Shown: positions 22,465 to 32,889 of the stretch, one piece after another
How the letters are laid out: each line of letters starts with the position of its first letter
Position numbering within the stretch: position 1 is the first letter of the stretch
From: Lophium mytilinum
Lineage: Eukaryota; Ascomycota; Dothideomycetes; Mytilinidiales; Mytilinidiaceae
Length of the DNA: 64,000 bases
Assembly (NCBI GenBank): GCA_010093605.1
Contig: MU004192.1
Span: forward strand, 447,774 to 511,773
Direction: 5' to 3'
Notes under the pieces: generated by a model
Database searches by the model: none
Seen by the model: only the letters and a program-made list of their open reading frames with translations
What the model was told of the DNA's origin: nothing
Translations under genes and position numbers: made by a program

Positions 22465-24646
22465 ACTTCCTTCATAACTCGACCGAGAGCCTTCCTGTAT
22501 GCAACACCGTCTTCCCAGTCAACCAGCAAAACGTTATAGAACTCATATTTGCCCGATCTCTCGGGGAACTTCTTGTGACGCAGATCTTTGTCGTAAGGAC
22601 ACTCCGACAGATGCAGCTCCGGGTACCCGGAAGCTACCACGTAGCCGTCGAGGAGACACCCTTGAGATATGGCGACCAAAGCCCGATTTTCCGTTGGCCG
22701 GCTGGCAAGAGTTTCTCTTGGATAATATAGTATTCCCGCCAGTGAGCCATCTAAAGCGCGGAGGATGACAGCTCTTCCCGCTGGCGATCCATCCAACCCG
22801 TGAACAAAACCAGCTCTGTCATCGTCTGCTACATTCCAGCAGACTCGTAGGGTGGCGCTCTGGGCGTGGCACGATAGTAGTCTACCCATGACTGGATTAC
22901 TGGATCATGGTGAGGGGCAGGTAGTGGTATCGGATACCAGAACTGGGTTTCGGGGATGGAACTGTGTTGGTAATAATGAGTTTGGGGAGAGATCCGCATT
23001 GCTTTCTGGTCGGCAGAATTGATATCGTGCTTCGTCCATCCTGGAGGGAGGTCGTTCGCCCCACCCAGATACTTGGCTCTGTCTCGGCACCACGAGTTTT
23101 GATGGGTAATCGACACCGGGTTTGACTCCTTGCTTTCCTGGCTAAACCATTCAACCATCGGGACTGTCCTTTCTAGCATGCTTTCTTGCCTCAAACAGTC
23201 GCACTTGGCGCCCCAGAGCATATATCGAATCTCGCCTTTCCAACCAGCCCATGACCAGCTTGGAGGACATCTTGACTCGGCATTCAATTGTGAACCGACC
23301 CTTCGCTCACATGCACCATTCATTTGCCAGAGGAGAGCAATGTCCAGAAACATAACCGGAAGACCGTGGATGAAGCCGCCCTGGAATTTATGGCTGAGAG
23401 CGGTTATTATTCCTTCAAAGGCTCGAAGTCCGTCTTCCCCATATGTCAGTTCCCTTCTATTATACGACCACACCAAAAAGGCGAAATCCGGTATGGACGG
23501 GTAGGCCCGAAGGAAATGAAACCTCTCAGACCATCCTCTCCCCTTTCTGACGAGAAAGTCGTCCGATTCCCGATGCTCTTCACAAACAGTAGTACTGCAT
23601 TCCCATCGAACGCCGTATTTGTCAAATTTCAGTCTTCTTTTGGAAAAGGCATCTTCTTGGAATGTCCATCCCCGTCTGGCCCATTTCGTCTTTGATCGTC
23701 TCCGAATATACAATTCTAAGATGTCTCGGTCATCTTTTTGGAATGTAAATGTTTCTAGGTCGTGCTGTCTAGGCCGAGATATGCCTTCTAAGCCGGGCAA
23801 ACCAAAGTCTGCGTCTTCACCTTCAGCAGCGATGATAGTGAACGCTGCATTATCGAATATTGACCCCATGTTGCTTATCTGAGTATCGCGCTCACATTCA
23901 TCGTCTTGGACAATGCATAGTGAATCAATCCAAACGTACCGCTCTTTCAGGGCTTCTGCAAGCTTAATAGCATCATGTATTGTTCGAGGAAGGCGGGATA
24001 GACATTGCGGTGACTGCAGGGCGTCCTGGCGTTGGAGCTGTTGTACATTACTCCGCAATGTTTTGAAAGTATTAGTCTCACCCCAGACATAGCTTAAAGC
24101 TACGTACTGAAGATCTGGAGATGCGGGCACTAGACATTGTCGCGTTGTGTCCACAAATCTGACAGGACTCGTAGCCGTGAGGTTTTTCGCTGTCAAAGGC
24201 TCAGAACACTCGGGTGTGTGGTTCTGCCTGCAGGTATTTCTCCAACCTTGGATTTGCTCCATATCAATCCAAAATGGATTGACTGCTTTTTGCCTCACAC
24301 AAAACCGCGGTCCTGATGTTGACTTGAGTAGCTCCAAAGCGATTGAATTATGGTTCCCTGGGGTTTTCCGATATACAATCTTTTTGTAGCAATAGCCCTG
24401 GTAATGATGTATGGTGAACTTTTCTAGGCTGGTAGCTCTTGTTCGTTGAAAGCACTCAATAAATAGATTCCGGTGGGCAGCGCATCCTGTGGAATCTACG
24501 AGTTGTGCCCAAGTACCGAGTTCGTAAGAGGCGTCAGGGCTCTCGACACCCGTGTGTAAGATTTCCACGATCTTGTCGCATATGCTGCATCTTGGGTTCT
24601 GCGTGAAGATACCCGTTAGTTTCGTACGTAAATTAGAGTCTCGCAT
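22419..24646 (-). pseudogene. HET-domain gene B, full-length but apparently frame-broken
   Basis: Most of the protein is one frame of about 605 residues from the ATG at 24646. It has an N-terminal Cys-containing region, then the HET core (YVALSYVWGETNTF, YVWIDSLCIVQDDE, IFDNAAFTIIAAEG), then WARRGWTFQE and CPPSWSWAGW. The last about 155 residues, with the family's closing EFYNVLLVDWEDGVAYRKAL-type block, lie in another frame from about 22889, and I found no credible intron joining them. About one break is implied, or a sequencing indel. Family role: non-self recognition and vegetative incompatibility. It overlaps remnant A by 46 bp at its 3' end. Confidence 0.75.
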
Positions 24647-25311
24647 GGTAACTTAGATGAGTCTCGTCACCCTCTCAACGACCAAGTATCGGTGGCTACA
24701 GGTTCATGAACGACCTCAGAGTCGTCAATAAACCTATCGAGATCGGAAACCACTCACTATATTGTCCGAGGTACTGACAATTTCTTTAGCAGCTTGATCC
24801 ACGGCGGAATCCGACCGCTTCTGTGTCGATGCCATCGCGCTGCTGGGCCTAAAAAACCGACCGCAGACGTGTTACGAAGCAAGGAAGGGACATAGTTCAC
24901 CTTGAGCATGTAAAGAAAGGAATCAGAGATGGAAAATGACTCATGAGGGACGACGGTGTTGCGGGAGAAGCTGAGAAGGCTGAGACATCTAAGAGTTGCT
25001 TTTGCTGCCTGCATGCGCTGAGGCTTCCATTTAATCTCATAAGACCTGCTTCTACCTAGTCGACGCGATACGAAAGACGAGGAACCAGGAACCGTTCATG
25101 TTTTTTATGGATGTCTGTTTGATAGATGGAGATGTGAGTTGTGGGTGAGCTACCTGGGTAAGGTGAGCAAGGCCCTGAGCCACGTCGAGACATGGTCACG
25201 TGAACGATAGGTGCATGGTACCAATGTAGGACGTAGCAATACGATAGGTTAAGGCGCTACGCGTTATAGAAAGACCTTGATACTTGAATACATTCGTTCC
25301 GTCCTCATGTT
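24647..25311. other. intergenic region between HET copies
   Basis: No supported gene. It should hold the promoter of HET copy B. A TCACGTGA palindrome lies at 25196-25203. An 85-codon open frame on the minus strand (24757-25014) has no domain. Confidence 0.5.
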
Positions 25312-27553
25312 TCACACCAGTCTCACTGGTTCAATTTCAATATCTCCCCGTTTCATCACCTCGCCATGCATGATCCCATGAACATAGCACTCACCAACGA
25401 GCTCAAAATCTTGTCGATCTTCCACTGGCCTGACCACAAAGGGTACATGGCCAAGCTCAAATACGCATATCTTATCCCCGACCACTGTGCCTCGCGGGAC
25501 CAGCCCAAAATAACCCCGGCTCGTCACAGCAAACCTACGATTTCTCAATGCTTTATTGAAGCTTTTCCGCAAGTCTTCAAGTGTTCTGTGTGGACTTCGG
25601 GAATGAAGGCTCTCAAGCGTGAAGTGCCCTTTTTGGCGGCGCACACTGTACGTTTGTCCAGGAAGAGATGGCATAGTTCCGGTACTTTCGTCGAGGATTA
25701 GACTGAAGACGTCGCTGTACTCTGGCGGCGGTTTATTGTGGCCCGAGCCATCTGCCCCGGCTACGAGAGTCTGCCAAAAGGCGTCGAATACGGTGGCCTC
25801 GGTAGGGTATGATTGAGAGGCTTTTGCTATATTCATGTATGTCGTCCATTGGCTATTTCCTTGCGCCGGGTTCTCGATGTCAAGGACAGGCTGTGTCGCA
25901 ACGCATCCAAGCGTAACTATGCACTATGCTATCGTAAATCTTTCCGGAAAAAGTGACTTCTTTTTTGTCGTCGCTCAATTGATAAGTAATAGCCTTCGAT
26001 TTTCCAGTCTCGGCGTATGTTCCGCCACCAGCAGAGTAAACAGACCATGAGCTGGTTGAATATCCAAAAGAATCCGTTACTCGCGGAACACTCCAGTCGG
26101 GAATTCATGAAGGTACTAGAGGTACCTCATGGTCGACGGAAGTCAACAGTCTAAGGATGCTACTTTGCGGGAATGTCCTCAGCGACGCCTCGAGGTAGAC
26201 TTCTCTGATAGTGACATCACTAGAGTAACTGAGCGTAATACTAGAGTAGTCCTCCTCCGAGAAGACGATACCTAATATGCCGTATATCTTGTCCTTCGGT
26301 TCCGAAGCCTGCGCGTAACGAGACATGACCAGAGTACTGAGTAGAGGTGGTCGTTCTTGGAACGATTGAAAGTTAGACCTCTGGAGCCAAAGTTCAAAAG
26401 CTATCTTACCGCCTAACGGAGGAAGAAGTGGTAGGCTGTCAGCAGTAGTCGTGTCGTTCTCAGTATCTGCCTCTAGCCAACGCTGGATCCCGGACATATC
26501 CAGGTCAATGCACCATGCTGCAAAGTCCTCCCAGGATGCTTCCACCTTGCCGCATTTTACGTAGACTTCAGTCGAGAGTAAGAGCTCTTGGATTACCCAC
26601 AATCTTCTAAACCAAGATCGTCTGAAAAGCTGCTTGACCTCTCGCCAAGCTTGGGCGTCAGGATGAGGTAGATACAATCTTTCAAAGTCTTTCGGTGCAA
26701 ATTGATTATCGTTGAACTGAAGGCTCGAGTGCACCGTCATCAGCGTCTCAAAGGCTAAAGATGGCGAATCTTCCCCGTCGTCACCCAGCCAAATCACCGT
26801 GTTGGATGCATGGCTGTATATCAAGCGCATCAAGGGAATTTGGTGCTCTTTTTCAGTGGTGTCGGCTTGATTTATACATATTTGATCGATCCAAAGCCAA
26901 ATACTGCGTTGTTCTGTCCTGAGATGCCGCACGGCACTTTCTAAGCTTCTTGAAATATTGACCACAGAGCCGCTGGGGAAGAACATTGGAACATCGAATT
27001 TGGGCGCTCCCCAGACGTATGATAGCGCTGTGTACCAAATCGGCTTCTCATGTTGGAGAGAAATGGCGTGATTCGTGAGTCTTCTGTAGTTCTCCAATTC
27101 GACATATTCAAAATCAATCGAAGCAACATGCAGGGTTCCACGGAGATCACTCTCAAATGCACCAGGATAGAGCTCTAGGATGCGGATTTCGTTTTGGTCT
27201 AGGCGCGAATAGACGCCATTGCTGTGTCGTTCATGTTCTCGCCCGACTGATCCTGCTTTCTTGGAAGTAATATATTGACGAATAGCAGCTTTTTCTGGCT
27301 CGTTCAAATGACCCAAGATTCCTGGAATGCCATCACTAGTGGCTGATTGGAACAGTTGCCTTGTGGGGCCTAGGTCTTCTGTATTCACCGAGATGTAGCA
27401 ATTGCATTGATCTTTACCTAGTGGCCTGATTAGCGATGTTTCCGGGGATTCCTTTACAAGACGGTGGAACAGAAGAGAGTCACCTTGGCTGTCGACGAGT
27501 GCACAGCCTCGTCCGTGTTCCAGAATGCGGTCGACCCCTCGCCCGCCGTTCAT
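25312..27553 (-). pseudogene. HET-domain gene C, full-length but apparently broken
   Basis: A long frame (27553-26105, 482 residues) carries a full HET core: YTALSYVWGAPKF, ISRSLESAVRHLR, IWLWIDQICINQADT, IYSHASNTVIWLGDDGED, then SWFRRLWVIQELLLS and EPKDKIYGILGIV. The family's rear part follows to 25312, with RRFAVTSRGYFGLVPRGT, GDKICVFELGHVPFVVRP and the ECYVHGIMHGE closing block. About two breaks separate these parts, and neither looks like an intron. Copy C belongs to the common HET-6-like layout and differs clearly from copies A and B, so the three are paralogues of different age rather than recent duplicates. Confidence 0.78.
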
Positions 27554-28552
27554 ACTTTAAAACCTCTCAGGTGCTCCAGTGACAGTGCTCGTACTTCAAT
27601 GTTCTTGCATTAAGTAGGCTTTGATTTTCATCATACCAATTTTGCTGCGTTTGTTTGCAGAAGCTAGTATCTGCGGAAAGGTCGATGAAGATCGAGCTGA
27701 AGAAACGATGTTCTAGAGGCGCTGCCACGTCATCCGCCCTGCGCTACCTACTGTACTTTCTTTGGAGAGTTACATCCAACAAGGCAGCAAGCGACAGGCA
27801 GTCGTGTTGTCCAGCCACCAACTCTTTGCACCACTTCCGTAAGGTACAAACAAAATAGCGAAAGACACAGTAAGCAACGCGAAGTTCTTAGTGAAAGGTA
27901 GCTAGCTGTTTTGAAAAGGTTGTTCATGATGCGTGTCCAACTTTTCCCAACTAATTTGATCTTTAGTTGATAGACCGAGTGACGTTTACCTTGGTACCTG
28001 AATCAAAAACTTGGCTTCGCTGTGGCGCATTACCTATCTATATAGGTATAGTAGCGAATTCCTCTCTGTAGCTAAAGGAACAACCGGCTATTTGCGGGGT
28101 CGCCATCTAAATTGCGATTAGATTTATAGATAGGTTTGAGGTGAGGGGAAACATCCAAAGCGACATAGCGAAGGATTAGCCTCAAGATCCGTGTTTCGTC
28201 GCCAACAACATATCGATGGAAGGAGCTGCATAAGCATAGATCAATGGCTGTCTCCCGAATCTCTCTTTCGTTCATTGGCTACTTGCTAGCGGTTCTGACG
28301 ATCTCTAAACCTTAACAGCGGAGTTCCACCAACATAGGCTAACTAACGCACGTAGCTCGGAAAGCAGCTGACTTCGCGTCTTTAACCTGTCAGCCTACGT
28401 ATGTTGACTATAGAAAGCAATCACAGTGGAGATCCACCATAAATACCCTTGTGATATCAGCAGTCCTTCTTCTAGTCATCAATCGTCGCTTCCCTCCTAC
28501 ATTGAACATTAGCAAAGAACCACAAATTTCTGAGAAGTCAAACTGCACAGCA
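27554..28552. other. divergent intergenic region
   Basis: Lies between HET copy C (-) and the dehalogenase-like gene (+). A TATA-like TAAATA occurs at 28440-28445, about 110 nt before the dehalogenase ATG. Open frames of 60-70 codons carry no domain. Confidence 0.5.
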
Positions 28553-29482
28553 ATGGCCAACCCCCCCGAATCCAGCATCTCCTCGGAGTTTCCCTTCATG
28601 CTCCAAAACATCGACGTTCTCGATTCAAAGATGGCGTACATCGACACCAAAAACACCAAAATTACCACTGCAACCGCTATTTTCCTCCACGGAAACCCAA
28701 CATCTTCATACATCTGGCGCAATATTATTCCACACGTGAGCCCGAAACTCCGGTGCATCGCCCCCGACTTAATCGGCATGGGTAAATCTGGCAAACCCGA
28801 CATCGCATACCGTTTTGTGGATCATGCTCGCTATCTTGATGCCTTCCTCGACGCTATCGTTCCCACAGGCAAGGTAGTGTTTATTATCCAAGACTGGGGT
28901 TCTGCCTTGGGTTTTCATTGGGCGAGTCGTCATCAAGATCGTGTGATTGGTGTCGCCTTTATGGAGTTCATACGGCCTTTTGCAACGTGGGATGATGCAG
29001 GGGAGAAGCAAGGTCAGGAGACTTTCAAGGCATTCCGTACTCCGGACGTGGGTCGCAAACTGCTTATTGAGGATAATCTCTTCATCAAGGCTATACTGCC
29101 TGGAGGCGTGGTGCGGGGATTGTCTCCCGAAGAGCAGGCGTATTACCAAGCGCCATACCTAGACGAGAAGTCCCGCGAACCGGTCTATCGATGGCCGAAC
29201 GAGTTGCCAATTGAGGGATTTCCAGCGGATGTATACGAGATTGCGGAGAAGTATCATGATTGGTTGTTGAAGAGTGATGTTCCAAAGCTGCTGTTTTGGG
29301 CTACGCCGGGAGTCTTCGTGAGAGACGAGCAAGCGAAGTGGTATTCAGAAAACCTGAAGAATCTCAAGACTGTGTTCTTGGGGAAAGGATTGCATTATCT
29401 GCAGGAGGATCATCCGCATCGAATTGGGAGCGAGGTTGCGGAGTTTATCGATACTTTGGACTCGAGTTTCAGGTCTAGTTAG
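28553..29482 (+). CDS. haloalkane dehalogenase-like alpha/beta hydrolase
   Basis: An intronless gene of 309 residues. The start is the first in-frame ATG (28553, MANPPESS); the frame runs open upstream, but only from a GTG. The protein aligns by eye along its whole length with bacterial haloalkane dehalogenases of subfamily II (LinB/DhaA). Conserved are the oxyanion and halide motif FLHGNPTSSYIWRN, APDLIGMGKSGKPD, the nucleophile elbow QDWGSALGF (Asp nucleophile, Trp halide-stabilising), the acid in FMEFI, and the His in GLHYLQEDHP. The Asp-His-Glu plus Asn-Trp pentad is therefore complete. The family cleaves carbon-halogen bonds hydrolytically, giving an alcohol and halide. The substrate here is unknown. 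No signal peptide is evident, so it is probably cytosolic. Confidence 0.88.
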   Translation: MANPPESSISSEFPFMLQNIDVLDSKMAYIDTKNTKITTATAIFLHGNPTSSYIWRNIIPHVSPKLRCIAPDLIGMGKSGKPDIAYRFVDHARYLDAFLDAIVPTGKVVFIIQDWGSALGFHWASRHQDRVIGVAFMEFIRPFATWDDAGEKQGQETFKAFRTPDVGRKLLIEDNLFIKAILPGGVVRGLSPEEQAYYQAPYLDEKSREPVYRWPNELPIEGFPADVYEIAEKYHDWLLKSDVPKLLFWATPGVFVRDEQAKWYSENLKNLKTVFLGKGLHYLQEDHPHRIGSEVAEFIDTLDSSFRSS

Positions 29483-29548
29483 TGTTTTCTAATGTTATTT
29501 CCGCTTTCCAGCGAATTCTTGAATTAAGATCCACAAAGTGAAGGTGAT

Positions 29549-29956
29549 ATGAGTAGTATCACTTCCGACCATGAAAGGGAACGATTACTGCCACATCTGA
29601 TTATTCTTGTCACTCTGAGCGGATATTTTTGGATAAACGTTCCGACGATGATTGCAATGCTCGCAAATTACGGTGTCGTATGTCCCTATGATGTGCCGGT
29701 ATACGGGACTTCAGCTGTCAGCTGCGAAATGGTGGTGACGACCGTGGTGGTGTCTGGCTTTCTGCACACCAAGAAGAATCAGACATTGGTGACTTCTTCT
29801 CCTTTAAAGCCTTCGGTGAAACAAGTTATCATAGCGGATGAAATAAGTAACTTGAGAGTGTCGACTTCTCTTCCCGCAACTGATCAGAACGTATTGGAGT
29901 CGAGCATGAAAGAAGTGGCACGATCTATCGCTAGCCTCGAAAAGGGATATGTATAA
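29549..29956 (+). CDS. small possible membrane protein, unknown
   Basis: An open frame of 135 residues from an ATG, 66 bp after the dehalogenase stop. Two hydrophobic stretches are visible: HLIILVTLSGYFWINVPTMI and MVVTTVVVSGFL. The rest is Ser/Thr/Lys-rich. No family recognised. It could be a real small gene, the end of a spliced gene, or chance within the 3' region. Confidence 0.3.
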   Translation: MSSITSDHERERLLPHLIILVTLSGYFWINVPTMIAMLANYGVVCPYDVPVYGTSAVSCEMVVTTVVVSGFLHTKKNQTLVTSSPLKPSVKQVIIADEISNLRVSTSLPATDQNVLESSMKEVARSIASLEKGYV

Positions 29957-30374
29957 GACTCATGATGCGAAGATAGTGGACGCAGTCTCCGAGTGTCTGT
30001 CCGAGCGGCTGATGAGTGATTGTAGATGGATAGGGTTCAATTTAGGGGATGTCTGGATGCACTGTTCGGTTCTAAAGACGAATGCAGGCTAGCTTTGTGT
30101 TCAGTAGGGACATCAGAAGCAATCACACAGGTTTACGTACAAGAGGCGGTATGTTAGCTGAGTTGTTTTCATGCCCAGCGTAGGCGCCATGAAAACCAAC
30201 GCAAACTTGCACCCACTGAGAGTTCATAACGAGAATTGAATTGGAATAGTAGAATCTACTCGACAGCTCCATGCAACTCCATAATGCTTGCCACCTGTCC
30301 CAGTGCTACCCAATAGCCCCCCCAACTCGAAAGATCAGCCTGTAATCTTCTAAAAACGCCGGATCCAAATGCGC
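29957..30374. other. intergenic region
   Basis: No coding signal or repeat seen. Probably 3' flank of the genes on both sides. Confidence 0.45.
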
Positions 30375-30654
30375 CTAGCCCAGCCAGTTCTCCGGAGCAT
30401 ACTTTCGCAAAAGCTCTCGGCTTTGAAAGACTCCTTGATAATCTGCAAGTCTGAAAGAGGGTCGCGATTCCGGTACTGGTGGTTCTTCGACTGGCTTTGA
30501 CGGTACTTCTACTAGCTCTGATGGTTCTGCGACTGGCTTTGTCGGTTCTTCCACCGGTACTTGTGGCTCCTCGACCGGCTGTGGTGGTTCCTCGGCCTCA
30601 GTCGATTGCCACCACTCATCACCAAATATTTGAACATAATCCTGTCTCTGGAAC
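30375..30654 (-). CDS. unassigned coding-like segment with 7-residue repeats (possible 3' exon)
   Basis: From a TTTAG acceptor at 30655 this frame stays open to a TAG at 30375. It reads FQRQDYVQIFGDEWWQ, then about six 7-residue units of the PVEEPxx type, then a non-repetitive end LLRKYAPENWLG. Both flanks look like real protein, more so than chance. It has no start of its own. It could be an alternative last exon of the SNF12 gene, joined from a weak GTTGGC donor at 30756 (intron about 102 nt) so that GLW continues into FQRQ. The normal SNF12 ending at 30729 is more family-like, so this is open. Confidence 0.4.
30472..30606. repeat. 21-bp tandem repeat, about six units
   Basis: Imperfect 21-bp units begin at about 30481, 30502, 30523, 30544, 30565 and 30586, with plus-strand consensus near GGTTCTTCGACTGGCTTTG, preceded by a partial unit. 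The period is a multiple of three, and the minus strand encodes PVEEPQV, PVEEPTK, PVAEPSE, LVEVPSK and PVEEPPV, which supports translation in that direction. Confidence 0.8.
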
Positions 30655-30728
30655 CTAAACCCGCGACTAAGTTAATACATGACAACAAAAGAGACGAAGG
30701 GAGCGCGGAAGAGGTATCGAAAGAGGTG

Positions 30729-32413
30729 CTAGTGCGATGGCTTCTGTCTGGCCAACCATAGTCCCACACTTTCCCGCGCCAACTCCGAGCCCCAGACGCC
30801 CTCTTTGCCACCACGATTCCACTCCTCGCCAACTCCGTCTTCACCGCCGCCACGAGTGGCTTCGCCCAGGATGACTTCAAGGTCGCGCTGCTGGCTGCTG
30901 ATCCAGCGCTTGACGAAGTTGACGGGGTCCTTCGACATCGAAGTGTGGAAGGCGTGTTTTGCTTTTGAGTGCGAGATAGCTTGCACAATGAGCGCGAGGC
31001 TGTCATCCAGGCTGGCGATGGTTTCGAGGATTTCTTTGTGCTTCTGGCCGCGGAACATGGTCGTTATCATGGGCCGCAATGGGTCCTCCAGAGCGACTTG
31101 TACGTCGAATACGGTGGGTCTGGAGGGCTGCAGTCCAGAATCCGAGGAGGGCGAGATGTAGTCCTTGTCAACGCGGATAGTGTATGGGATTTGTAGAGGT
31201 GGCAGAGTAAGCAAGTGTGGTGCAATGGCGTTTGGTAGATACGGGAAATACAGAGTTTCGTTGTTGAAGATCTAGAGTGGGTTAGTTCCGCTATCTAGAC
31301 GAACGCGACAAGACGTACTTCTCTGAGACGATCATCACAGATGATTTTGCGATTGTCGTCGTCTTCTTGTAATCCCTGGCTCTTGACGTACTCCCAGATG
31401 CCCATTATCACACCGGCACGATCTTCCTCATCTGTGTCAAGTAGCTCGGCTAAGGGCTTGCTTAGGCGATATCGCTCGGGATTCTCGTAACGCTGTAGGT
31501 TGACTGTAATGTTGATGTTCTCATCGCCCTTGCGCTCAAACTCTATCTGGCTGAAATTGGCCTCCGGAGACATGTTGGGCGGGTTGGCGGGGTTGTTGGT
31601 TGCGGTTTCGGGTCGCTTCCATTCAATTTGCGTGAAACCATCCGGTTGGAGGCTTTTTGGCCGGTCAAAGTCAACCACGATGGACTTGAAGAAGTGCGAA
31701 AACATCTTCGGCCGCGTCGCGGGCGTGGTCTTCTTGGAGGCCTTGTCGCCGTCCTCCTCCATAGCATTCGAGTCGTTCGTGGCAGTCTCATCGTCCCCCT
31801 CGGGCTCCAGTCCGAGGTCCGCATCCTCGTCCAGCAGCCGTCCTTGTATCTTGACTCTGTAGGTGGCTGTCGTCTCGCTCTCGAAATCAAAGGCATCCGG
31901 GTCCATGCTGGTGCTCTGCCACGGCTGGTTCTCCGCCGTATTCGAGATCCAAATGCGCATTGTGCCATAGCGCGGCGTCTGAGTGCGGGTGACCGAGTCC
32001 TGGATGTCGAGCTTCTTGCGCATCATTGTCGCATCCATTGTCCGCTCGATCTCGCGCAGCTCCCGGTATCGCTGGACGGCATCGCCGATACAGATATTCT
32101 CCACGCCATCGGGGATGTTCTTGTCAGTGGGCTTCTTGCTCTGGCGCTTCATGAGCTCGCGACGGTTGGCCTCTTGGGCCTGCTGGAGCTGCATCTGCTG
32201 CTGCGTGGGCGCGGCCTGCTGGTTGACGACCATGGGGCCTGGTTTGCGGAACGTTTGCTCCAGGTCAGCGCGACTGATCATGGTTGCGGGCGTCGTGGTG
32301 AATCAACAGAAGAAGATGGAATGGGACGTACCTGGCCCACGGCGAGCTGCCGTCGCATGTGGAGAGCGCTGGGCGGCCTGCGGGTCTAGGTAATTCCGGT
32401 ACTGAGCCTGCAT
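30729..32413 (-). CDS. SWI/SNF or RSC complex subunit, SNF12/RSC6 family (SWIB domain)
   Basis: Exons 32413-32332, 32238-31319 and 31271-30729 give 514 residues. The N-terminus MQAQYRNYLDPQAAQRSP and a Gln-rich stretch are typical of fungal SNF12/SMARCD proteins. The middle holds VQRYRELREIERTMDATMMR and an ITEN-like beta region (RIWISNTAENQPWQ, DFDRPKSLQPDGFTQIEWKR). The SWIB fold includes RYRLSKPLAELLDTDEEDRA, GIWEYVKSQGLQ and, across the second intron, DDRLRE-IFNNETLYFPYLP. It acts in the nucleus in ATP-dependent nucleosome remodelling. The first intron is 93 nt (branch CTGAC, acceptor at 32239) and the second 47 nt. The C-terminus RESVGLWLARQ matches the family. Assignment to SWI/SNF or RSC cannot be settled here. 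Confidence 0.9.
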
Positions 32414-32889
32414 GGCGTGTCGCTTGCTGTCGGATTCTCGGCGACGATGGAGGATGCGCGACGCAGAAAGGCACGCCTGGGGTCGTGTTGATGGCGATGG
32501 AGATGGAGATGTTCTAGCTACGCGTTTATCAGTTGGAAGGTAGGAGGACAAAGCGCGTGGCCCCTATCCTATTCGCCTAGAAACGCGGGGCTGTCTGCGC
32601 GGTTTGACGCCCACTTTCACCCCATCGTCTCTCGGGGGGACCGAATGATCTCGTGAGGTCCCCAAGAGCTGTATAAGACGGCGGCGGGCCCGGGGGGAGG
32701 GCGAGGGCATCTCTAGAGCACGCCTCAGGTTCCATACACTCATCCACATTCATCCTCTAGTAACTCCGAAGAGTACATCACCATAAGTCATAGCTTGATC
32801 CATCACTCTCAATACTTTCGCATCGTCTACTTCTTAGATTGCCCGACAAGTTACTGCTTCTCTTATACACTGCCTTTCTCATCGTTTCC

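Noticed and set aside
24757-25014. 85-codon minus-strand ORF between HET copies
   Set aside because: Does not match any part of the HET layout or another family.
28451-28552. Hydrophobic N-terminal extension of the dehalogenase suggesting a membrane anchor
   Set aside because: The upstream frame opens on GTG, not ATG; the first ATG is at 28553 with a good context.
31628-32389. 253-codon plus-strand frame opposite the SNF12 gene
   Set aside because: Antisense shadow; the minus strand carries the SWIB domain and canonical introns.
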